Assembly: GCA_043798815.1 (NCBI GenBank)
Contig: JAZDOH010000059.1
Coordinates: forward strand, 1 to 8,590
From: JAZDOH01 sp043798815
GTDB taxonomy: Bacteria; Patescibacteriota; Gracilibacteria; UM-FILTER-43-11
Reading direction: 5' to 3'
DNA length: 8,590 bases
Every line of letters begins with the position of its first letter. Positions within the stretch are counted from its first letter, which is position 1. A model generated the notes under the pieces. It searched no databases. It worked only from the letters and a program-made list of their open reading frames with translations, and was not told the origin of the DNA. Of the stretch, positions 1 through 5,955 are shown piece after piece. A program made the position numbers and the translations under genes.

Positions 1-1188
1 TTCGCGTATCAAAAACGGATTGTATTGCTGACCGACATGACTGCCATGAAGGAAAACATTGCCGTTTTGAGCGCCGAAGCTCAAAAAGAAGGAACATATA
101 TTGATCTCATTGAAGCCTACGACAGTACCACGGCTTTCTTAACGGAAGAATCCCTCACTAAAAAACTGGCGGAACGCGGGGAAGCCTTGGGGAATGCGGA
201 TGGAATTGTCACCTGGACATCCAGTGGAGCAGGCATCAATGCATTAAGTCACCTGAGCCGAGGAGAAGATAAAACTTTGGCAATGAAATTTCAGGAAGCT
301 CTCAAAGAAAAAACCATAGTCGTGCTCACGGACAAAAATTTGAAATCATTGGGGCGCACGTTACGAGTGCATTTCAACATTATTCACCCCAAACGCATCA
401 TCATCGCCCGCGAACTGGAATTAAAAACATTCATTGCCGCCGCAACACCGGATGAATTTTTGGATCAGCTCCAAAAAAGCATTTCGGAATATCGAGTGAT
501 TGATGAGGTGACAGGACGTATCAGCGTGCTGAATTCAATCTCCTACCTCGTGAATTTCATGATCGTTCAGGGAATCCCCACCAACACCATTGTGTTGCTG
601 CTCATGTTGCCTGTAATCGCGACTTTGATCGCTTTTATTAAACAAGTGATTGGCATCACGACATTTGGGCTGTACCTGCCTTCCATCATCACTCTTTCTT
701 TTTTAGCTCTAGGTTTAAAATTCGGCCTCATAATACTCATTACATTGATTGTCACGGGAGTGCTGGTTCGTAAAGTGCTCGATAGGCTTCCGCTCTTGCA
801 CATCCCAAGAGTAGCGATCATTTTGACAGTGTCCACTTTCATCATTCTTCTCATGCTGGCGGGGGGGACGTATTTGGGGATTAGCCGTTTGGCTTCCATC
901 GCGGTCTTTCCCATGTTGATCATGGCTTCGCTTGCAGAGAAGTTCACAAGCGCGGTGAGTGAGCGGGGAATTTTTGGAGCTTTGTTGCTCATGCTTGAAA
1001 CAACGGCTGTATCTCTTTTGTGCTATTGGGTTGTTGAATGGCAATTTCTCCAAACCATCATGTTGGGCTACCCGGAATTGATTCTGCTTCTGATTTTTAT
1101 CAATTACCTCCTCGGACGTTGGACCGGTTTGCGGCTCACAGAATACTTACGTTTTAAAGCTGTAATGAAATATTCTGAAGAAGAATAA
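1..1188 (+). CDS. Membrane protein with 7TM (transglutaminase-associated) domain, 5' end missing
   Basis: The frame is open from base 1 (it reads F-A-Y-Q-K-R-I-V and continues), so the true start lies upstream and TTG at 25 is only an internal codon; 395 residues are visible. Residues about 1-185 form a soluble, alpha/beta-looking region that I do not recognise. Residues about 194-372 contain seven hydrophobic segments (roughly 194-213, 219-239, 241-257, 270-290, 296-311, 324-346, 354-372). The start of this part, with IAFIKQVIGITTFGLYLPS, resembles the Pfam family of seven transmembrane helices usually fused to an inactive transglutaminase. In known relatives this protein is encoded beside an alpha-L-glutamate-ligase-like ATP-grasp gene, as here: the next gene begins 2 bp after the stop, so the two are surely co-transcribed. 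The biochemical role is unknown; a membrane anchor, sensor or transporter for the ligase product is an inference. The seven-helix assignment is firm, the rest is not. Confidence 0.8.
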   Translation, partial: FAYQKRIVLLTDMTAMKENIAVLSAEAQKEGTYIDLIEAYDSTTAFLTEESLTKKLAERGEALGNADGIVTWTSSGAGINALSHLSRGEDKTLAMKFQEALKEKTIVVLTDKNLKSLGRTLRVHFNIIHPKRIIIARELELKTFIAAATPDEFLDQLQKSISEYRVIDEVTGRISVLNSISYLVNFMIVQGIPTNTIVLLLMLPVIATLIAFIKQVIGITTFGLYLPSIITLSFLALGLKFGLIILITLIVTGVLVRKVLDRLPLLHIPRVAIILTVSTFIILLMLAGGTYLGISRLASIAVFPMLIMASLAEKFTSAVSERGIFGALLLMLETTAVSLLCYWVVEWQFLQTIMLGYPELILLLIFINYLLGRWTGLRLTEYLRFKAVMKYSEEE

Positions 1189-1190
1189 TT

Positions 1191-3530
1191 ATGTGGTTTT
1201 TACATGATCCCGGGCTGCTGGGCATCAACGCTCGCAACCTGCTGTACATCAAAGCGTACAACCCTGAAAAAGCCATTCTAATGGCGGATAATAAGCTGAA
1301 AACAAAACACTATTTGTCTGCTCGGGGAATTCCCGTGGCCAAATTGTACGGAGTGATACAGAACAAAAAGGAATTGAAGGAGTTCCAATGGAGCCGACTC
1401 CCTCAATCCTTCGTTATCAAGCCTAATTCGGGTTATGGAGGAGAAGGAATTTTAATCATCAACGACCGAACCAAGGAAGGAAACTGGATCACAACGGACG
1501 ACAAAGAGTTGATGCACAAAACGCTGAAGCGGCACATTAACAATATTCTGGATGGGCGTTATTCGTTGTCTGATCTCGCCGATCAGGCTTTGTTGGAACA
1601 AAAACTGGAAGCGCCGGAATGGTTGACTCAAATGAGTTACAAGGGACTTCCGGATGTCCGGATCATCGTGCACAATCTTATCCCAGTGATGGCCATGTTG
1701 CGTCTGCCTACTCGGGCTTCCCAAGGAAAAGCCAACCTCCACATGGGGGGTATTGGCGTAGGAATAGACATCGCCACGGGAGAATTAACAAACATAGTCC
1801 AATACAACAAAATCATCCAACAAATTCCTGATTTTGGTTCTATAAAGGGCATTAAAATTCCCGATTGGGAGGAATTGCTTTTGATCGCTTCACGGGTACA
1901 ACAAATCACCAACTTGGGTTTTGCCGCCATTGATTTGGCTTTGGATAAAAACATGGGGCCGATCCTCCTGGAAATCAACGCCCGAGCAGGACTAGCGGTA
2001 CAAATGGCCAATTTAGCACCATTACGCCGCCGACTGGAGCGCATCGAAGGCATCCATGTGGGAACGCCGGAAAAAGGAGTGAGGATTGCTTTGGATATCT
2101 TCGGAAAAAAAGCGGAAAGAAAAATGCCGGCGGAAAACAAAAAAACCGTTGTGGGTTCTTTTGAGCCCGTGGAGCTAATCGGCTGTGAAGGAAATATCAC
2201 GATAACAGCAAAAATTGACCCTCATGCTGCAAAATCCACACTAGATGCGGAACTAGCACAAGAAAAAGGAATTTTGGAGGCAGGAAAATGTAAATTCAAT
2301 TTGCTCGGAAAGCGCGTCACCACCGTCGTGGAAACCGCGGATTTTGGGCAACAGGATTTCAAAATGGTCATCGGCAAACGAGATTTAAGGGAATTTTGGG
2401 TCGATCCCAATAAAATCCAACCCAAAAAAGCCCCTGGGGTTGCGCGTTCATCTGCCGCGGTGCTTCGGGTGCTGGATCAGGAATTGGTGATTTTAGACAA
2501 GCAAATTCATCTTCTGGCTCACCTGCGTCCCATCAATTGGGCAGAAGAAAAAGAGATTGTTCTCGCTGACCCCACTTACAACCCCCATTTCCAATATAAA
2601 CCATTGTCTTTTGATCCAGTTGAACTTAAAAGACGACTGGAATATTTGGATTTTCCAAAAGAACCCCTGGGAATTTTATTGAAAAAAAAGGCAAAAGAAA
2701 TTCAACAAAAGGTGGAATTACTAGAAGCCCGCGGGAGTGAATCGTTTACGGATTATTCAAAGGCTCTCATTCCTCCGCCAGATGACGACACAGTAAATTT
2801 AGCTTTGGCACAAGTTAAAGCCATGCCTAAAACTTTTCCCGTTGAAGCATCCATCCCAACGGAAGAAGTAAAAAAGAGATTTGAACGGGCTCTTGTTGCC
2901 GTAGGCCTTACTGGATGGGAAGTGTTAATAAAAGAAGGGTTAACGGCTGATGTGATCGCAGGAAAAGAAAAAACCATTTTGCTTAGCGCTGAAGCTCCTT
3001 TCACGGAAAATCGTCTGCGAGGAACCCTAGTCCATGAAATTGAAACTCATGTTTTTACCGCCATGAATGGAGCACGCCAGCCTTACAAGATTTTTCAACG
3101 TGGATTGGCGGGATATTTGACCACCCAAGAAGGTTTGGCTGTATACAATCAAGAAAGAACAGAGGCCATGGAAACTCAAAAAAAATATTGGCCCGCCTCA
3201 TCAATCATCGGAATTGATGCATCTCTGCGAGGAGGATTCACAGAAGTGGTGACCACTTTGCGCCAACACGGATTCGACGCTGAACGAGCTTTGAAGGTGG
3301 CGCTAAAAACCAAGCGGGGCCTGGCCGATACAAGCAAGGCGGGCGGATTCACCAAAGATGCGGTTTATATTCGAGGCAAACAACTCATTCTTTCTTTCTT
3401 GCAACAAGGCGGAAACTTAAAAGATCTGTACATCGGAAAAATCAATGTGGAAGATTTGCCGCTGGTCAAAAAGATAAAAGGATTAAAACAACCTCTTTAT
3501 TTACCGGAATATTTAAAGACAGTGGCATAA
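1191..3530 (+). CDS. Three-domain fusion: RimK/alpha-L-glutamate-ligase-like ATP-grasp, retropepsin-like domain, DUF1704/MATCAP-type metallopeptidase
   Basis: A 779-residue cytosolic-looking protein without a signal peptide. Residues about 11-300 are an ATP-grasp ligase of the alpha-L-glutamate-ligase-like group: it opens with INARNLLYIKAYNP, and has ATP-binding K77, the glycine loop GYGGEG (81-86), R157 and metal-binding D248, E261 and N263. Residues about 322-410 resemble the RimB-type retropepsin-like domain, ending FKMVIGKRDLREFWVDP, but the usual DTGA is DPHA (343-346). Residues about 417-779 match DUF1704, the 'flavohemoglobin expression-modulating QEGLA' family related to the tubulin tyrosine carboxypeptidase MATCAP: HEIETH (615-620, HExxxH zinc motif) and QEGLA (646-650, probable third ligand E647). 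The ligase and peptidase sites therefore look intact. Start ATG 1191 lies 2 bp after the upstream stop, with only a purine-rich GAAGAAGAA before it. The domain order suggests amino-acid or peptide addition coupled to trimming; the substrate is unknown. The fusion is one uninterrupted frame. Confidence 0.88.
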   Translation: MWFLHDPGLLGINARNLLYIKAYNPEKAILMADNKLKTKHYLSARGIPVAKLYGVIQNKKELKEFQWSRLPQSFVIKPNSGYGGEGILIINDRTKEGNWITTDDKELMHKTLKRHINNILDGRYSLSDLADQALLEQKLEAPEWLTQMSYKGLPDVRIIVHNLIPVMAMLRLPTRASQGKANLHMGGIGVGIDIATGELTNIVQYNKIIQQIPDFGSIKGIKIPDWEELLLIASRVQQITNLGFAAIDLALDKNMGPILLEINARAGLAVQMANLAPLRRRLERIEGIHVGTPEKGVRIALDIFGKKAERKMPAENKKTVVGSFEPVELIGCEGNITITAKIDPHAAKSTLDAELAQEKGILEAGKCKFNLLGKRVTTVVETADFGQQDFKMVIGKRDLREFWVDPNKIQPKKAPGVARSSAAVLRVLDQELVILDKQIHLLAHLRPINWAEEKEIVLADPTYNPHFQYKPLSFDPVELKRRLEYLDFPKEPLGILLKKKAKEIQQKVELLEARGSESFTDYSKALIPPPDDDTVNLALAQVKAMPKTFPVEASIPTEEVKKRFERALVAVGLTGWEVLIKEGLTADVIAGKEKTILLSAEAPFTENRLRGTLVHEIETHVFTAMNGARQPYKIFQRGLAGYLTTQEGLAVYNQERTEAMETQKKYWPASSIIGIDASLRGGFTEVVTTLRQHGFDAERALKVALKTKRGLADTSKAGGFTKDAVYIRGKQLILSFLQQGGNLKDLYIGKINVEDLPLVKKIKGLKQPLYLPEYLKTVA

Positions 3531-3532
3531 AG

Positions 3533-4546
3533 TTAATGCAATTGCCTTTCGACAGAGTCAATCACCTGCTTGGCAACGTTGTATTCGGGATGGGTTTTAT
3601 GCAAACTTAAAAACCCCGGATTGACCACATTGATTTCGGAAAGACATTCTCTGCCACTGTCATCCGCCAACAAATCCAAGGCAGCCAAAACAATACCGTG
3701 TTTTTTGAGATGAGGTTTGATGATCCGAACAATCGCCCGATCCTGCGCTGTAGGATTGCAACGCTTGGCGCCCTGATTGGCACATACACACACTCCTTTT
3801 TTGGGGTCAGGCAGGCGAATATAAACTCCTAAAATCCGTCCTCCAAGCACCACCACCCGCCTGTCTCCGCGCACAGGAGCGCTGGGGAGGTAGCGAACAA
3901 CCAAAAGCGTGTGGTCGCGGGATTGAGACAAAGCTTTTTTAATCTGGTGGGAGATTCGAGTGAGCGCAATCGGACGCCGACGTGACCCATGATAAAAATA
4001 ATACTGCCCCGCTTCATAGCTCACATGCGTCACTCCTTGGCCACCATAGCTATCACTTTGCTTTACGACACAATTTTTAAGAGAACGAATGGCTTTGAGC
4101 GCCTGAGAAACACGATGAACATAAGAGGTTTTGGGGGTGATCGAAGAAAAATGTTTCAAATACGCTTTCGTGCCCATGGTCAAAATTCCCTGCGGCGAAT
4201 TAACGGTTGGAATGCGTTTATGATTCAGAAATTTGAGAAAGCGGAGAAAATTTGCATCAAGTGGGGGATCTTTTTTCAAAAATAGCCCATTAAAATTGAC
4301 CAATGGGAGGGCCTCGTTTTTTTTAAGGAGCGTGCGTCGAGTGGTATAAGAGATGGGGCTAGTAATGCGTTTTGCATGTACCACACCCCGTTTTAAATCA
4401 ACATCCTCCACATCAAACGTGTAAACCCGTAAATAAGGACGTGCAATCGCTTCATTCGCAAAAAGAAAAAAAGTATCTTCAGGATCCAGGGCGCGGGCAT
4501 TGGTGACAATGCCCAAAGAAATTATCTTTTTCATCTTCCACAGCAT
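3533..4546 (-). CDS. Divergent glutathione-synthetase-like (GshB-like) ATP-grasp ligase
   Basis: A 337-residue protein with the layout of prokaryotic glutathione synthetase. Visible features are an N-terminal alpha/beta region with the family's F-KKDPP (K91-P95) and VNSPQG (115-120) signatures, ATP-binding K162 followed by the glycine loop SYGGQG (166-171), GDRRVVV (227-233), and a C-terminal metal-binding stretch LDLLADD...SEINVVNPG with D291, E304 and N306. The length is near the roughly 315 residues of GshB. Differences argue against a plain GshB: the glycine-rich AGGRGE-type segment reads ANQGAKR (256-261), and EINVTSPT becomes EINVVNPG. The substrate is therefore uncertain and I give no symbol. 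The start at 4546 is chosen because GGAG lies 4 bases upstream on this strand; ATG at 4534 (M5) would also fit the homology start MKKIISLG. It faces the fusion ligase tail to tail with a 2-bp gap and may act on the same product, which is an inference from proximity. Confidence 0.8.
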   Translation of the reverse strand: MLWKMKKIISLGIVTNARALDPEDTFFLFANEAIARPYLRVYTFDVEDVDLKRGVVHAKRITSPISYTTRRTLLKKNEALPLVNFNGLFLKKDPPLDANFLRFLKFLNHKRIPTVNSPQGILTMGTKAYLKHFSSITPKTSYVHRVSQALKAIRSLKNCVVKQSDSYGGQGVTHVSYEAGQYYFYHGSRRRPIALTRISHQIKKALSQSRDHTLLVVRYLPSAPVRGDRRVVVLGGRILGVYIRLPDPKKGVCVCANQGAKRCNPTAQDRAIVRIIKPHLKKHGIVLAALDLLADDSGRECLSEINVVNPGFLSLHKTHPEYNVAKQVIDSVERQLH

Positions 4547-4585
4547 ACCACTCCACGCAAAAAAATATGATATGCTGGTATTTGC
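4547..4585. promoter_or_regulatory. Short divergent promoter region with symmetric -10 element
   Basis: The 39 bp between the divergent starts contain ATATGATAT (4565-4573), symmetric about G4569. On the + strand it gives TATGAT (4566-4571) and on the - strand TATCAT (4572-4567), each one mismatch from TATAAT. No good -35 box is visible for either direction. An extended-type TGATATGCT (4568-4576) is an alternative for the + strand. The predicted start sites would leave a leader of only about 3-8 nt for the antiporter, which has no Shine-Dalgarno sequence, and about 13 nt carrying GGAG for the ligase. This is a motif-based prediction only. Confidence 0.5.
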
Positions 4586-5542
4586 ATGCTTTCTGCTATT
4601 TTTTTCTTAATGCTGGGGCTTGGACTGCTGATTCTGGGAGCGGACAGGTTGGTTCTAGGATCGGCTTCTATTTCACGTAAAGCGGGAATATCAGAATTGG
4701 CTATTGGACTAACCATAGTGGCATTAGGCACTTCAATGCCGGAATTAATCGTTAATATCTTTTCAGCATTGAGTGGTTCATCCGAAATCGGCATCGGAAA
4801 TGTAATTGGAAGCAATACGTTTAATATTTTGGTGATTTTGGGGCTGGCAGCCGTAATACGCCCTTTGGTCATTCACAGAAGCACTGTGTGGAAAGAAATT
4901 CCTTTCGCCTTATTGGCCATATTATTGGTTTTGATCATGGGCAATGACGCTTTTTTTGATGTAACGCCTTTCAACGGTCTCACGCGAACAGATGGATTGG
5001 CGCTGATCAGCTTTTTCATCATTTTCTTGTACTACATTTTCGGCATGAACAGGGTGAACCACGATAACGCAAAACCTGTTAAGCTATATTCCTTCCCTCT
5101 TTCATTTGGCCTGATAGGCTTGGGGATAGGAGGATTATTTTTAGGGGGGAAAATTGTCGTGGACAACGCGGTAATCATCGCTCGGCTAGGCGGTCTTTCA
5201 GAATCGCTCATTGGTCTCACCATTGTGGCAGCGGGTACTTCATTGCCGGAGCTAGCTACATCGGTAGTGGCCGCCATCCACAAGCGTAATGATATTGCGA
5301 TTGGGAACATTGTGGGCTCCAACATCTTTAATGTTTTTTGGGTTCTTGGGCTCACAAGCACATTGCTTCCCCTGCCTTTTAACCCGATGGTGAATTTTGA
5401 TGTTCTGGTATGTCTAGGAGCCACGTTGATACTCCTGCTCGGCATCATGGCAGGGAAAAAATATCGCCTGAGCCGTGCAGAAGGAGTGATGTTTCTTTTA
5501 ATGTATGCGGGCTATCTTGTTTATTTGATTCAACGAGGCTAA
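4586..5542 (+). CDS. Calcium/sodium antiporter (CaCA superfamily, YrbG-like)
   Basis: A 318-residue integral membrane protein of the Na+/Ca2+ exchanger family, which uses an inward ion gradient to move Ca2+ across the cytoplasmic membrane. The two inverted alpha repeats are both intact: alpha-1 has GTSMPE (48-53) with GNVIGSNTFN (71-80), and alpha-2 has GTSLPE (217-222) with GNIVGSNIFN (240-249). The glutamates in GTSxPE and the asparagines in GSNxFN are the ion-coordinating positions of the family. About ten hydrophobic helices are arranged around a central hydrophilic segment (about 153-168), and the length is typical of bacterial members. The start at 4586 begins MLSAIFFLMLGLGLL, the first helix. 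No ribosome-binding site precedes it, so the message may be nearly leaderless. Ion specificity (Ca2+ with Na+, K+ or H+) cannot be read from sequence. No link to the neighbouring ligase genes is evident beyond the shared promoter region. Confidence 0.93.
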   Translation: MLSAIFFLMLGLGLLILGADRLVLGSASISRKAGISELAIGLTIVALGTSMPELIVNIFSALSGSSEIGIGNVIGSNTFNILVILGLAAVIRPLVIHRSTVWKEIPFALLAILLVLIMGNDAFFDVTPFNGLTRTDGLALISFFIIFLYYIFGMNRVNHDNAKPVKLYSFPLSFGLIGLGIGGLFLGGKIVVDNAVIIARLGGLSESLIGLTIVAAGTSLPELATSVVAAIHKRNDIAIGNIVGSNIFNVFWVLGLTSTLLPLPFNPMVNFDVLVCLGATLILLLGIMAGKKYRLSRAEGVMFLLMYAGYLVYLIQRG

Positions 5543-5595
5543 GTGGAAAAAGATTGACTATTTAAATTTTTACTGTATTATTAAAGTCCACTTAG
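5539..5595. repeat. 9-bp inverted repeat flanking the cold-shock gene promoter
   Basis: CTAAGTGGA (5539-5547, overlapping the antiporter stop codon) and TCCACTTAG (5587-5595) are perfect reverse complements separated by 39 bp. The predicted promoter boxes at 5554-5581 lie between them. A third copy of the core, CCACTTA, occurs at 5638-5644 in the loop of the downstream hairpin. It could be an operator pair or an RNA-level pairing element; the function is unknown. Confidence 0.4.
5554..5581 (+). promoter_or_regulatory. Predicted sigma70-type promoter for the cold-shock gene
   Basis: TTGACT (5554-5559) matches the -35 consensus at five of six positions. It is followed after 16 bp of AT-rich spacer by TATTAT (5576-5581), a five-of-six match to the -10 box. 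This is the best promoter-like sequence in the window. Transcription would start near 5588, giving an 80-nt leader before the ATG at 5670, and such a leader would include the whole hairpin at 5613-5662. Confidence 0.6.
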
Positions 5596-5612
5596 GTTGC
5601 GTCTTAAAGGGT

Positions 5613-5662
5613 TTAGAAAATAAATTCCTTCAACACACCACTTAACGGAATTTATTTTTTAA
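5613..5662 (+). promoter_or_regulatory. AU-rich leader hairpin upstream of the cold-shock gene (thermosensor, attenuator or terminator)
   Basis: AAAATAAATTCC (5617-5628) pairs perfectly with GGAATTTATTTT (5647-5658). Four further pairs, one of them G-U, extend the stem to 5613/5662. The loop of 18 nt (5629-5646) contains CCACTTA. Only two pairs are G-C, so the stem should be stable mainly at low temperature. The right arm runs into T-rich sequence and ends 7 bases before the ATG, within the ribosome footprint. It could terminate antiporter transcripts, but it also lies inside the predicted cold-shock transcript, so a regulatory role is likely. Confidence 0.6.
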
Positions 5663-5669
5663 CATTTTT

Positions 5670-5891
5670 ATGATGAACGGAATCATTAAAAAGCTCAATG
5701 AAAAAGGCTTTGGTTTCATCACTCCGGAAGAAGGAGATAAAGACATCTTCTTTCACAGCAGTGATTTGCAAGGCATTGAGTTCAATGCTCTGCACGAAGG
5801 CGACAAAGTCACCTTTGAACAGCAGGCTTCAGAAAAAGGGCCACGGGCGACTAACGTCACTGTGGTTGTAGATGAAGCTGTAGCTGCCTAA
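5670..5891 (+). CDS. Cold-shock-domain protein (CspA family)
   Basis: A 73-residue single cold-shock domain, the usual length for the family. These proteins bind single-stranded RNA or DNA and keep mRNAs unfolded, especially after cold stress. Both RNA-binding motifs are present: RNP1 as KGFGFI (12-17) and RNP2 as DIFFH (25-29), followed by GDKVTFE (44-50) and GPRATNV (57-63). The usual KWFN before RNP1 is replaced by KKLN (7-10), so two aromatic contacts of the Escherichia coli CspA type are missing; similar variants occur in CPR bacteria, as far as I recall. The start could be ATG 5670 or the adjoining ATG 5673, the latter matching typical family starts (MNG). No Shine-Dalgarno sequence is visible. 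The gene is probably monocistronic, between its own promoter and a terminator. Confidence 0.94.
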   Translation: MMNGIIKKLNEKGFGFITPEEGDKDIFFHSSDLQGIEFNALHEGDKVTFEQQASEKGPRATNVTVVVDEAVAA

Positions 5892-5910
5892 TTTGTAGCA
5901 GCAAATCTAA

Positions 5911-5955
5911 AGCAAGCCATCTAGACCTTAAACCGTTTGAGTGGCTTGTTTTTTT
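5911..5955 (+). terminator. Rho-independent terminator of the cold-shock gene
   Basis: CAAGCCA (5913-5919) pairs with TGGCTTG (5942-5948), with A5911-T5950 and G5912-T5949 possible below. The loop is about 22 nt, and a run of seven T follows at 5949-5955. It starts 19 bp after the cold-shock stop codon. The T-run includes the stop codon (TAA on the - strand, 5954-5956) of the convergent penicillin-binding protein gene. Confidence 0.75.

Noticed and set aside
1637..2200. Open frame of 187 codons on the - strand inside the fusion gene
   Set aside because: It is antisense to the conserved ATP-grasp core, and its translation is low-complexity and unlike any known protein.
1191..3530. Three-domain fusion as an assembly artefact
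   Set aside because: The frame is continuous, the linkers are long and plausible, and all three domains belong to functionally linked families. Nothing in the sequence suggests a chimeric join, though read data would settle it.
4586..5542. Alpha repeats of the antiporter as a recent DNA duplication
   Set aside because: The two halves match only at protein motif level. They are the ancient inverted repeats of the family and not a local duplication.
5891..5906. Small inverted repeat ATTTG...CAAAT just after the cold-shock stop codon
   Set aside because: A 5-bp stem with a short loop and no T-run is easily found by chance, and the clear terminator follows directly.
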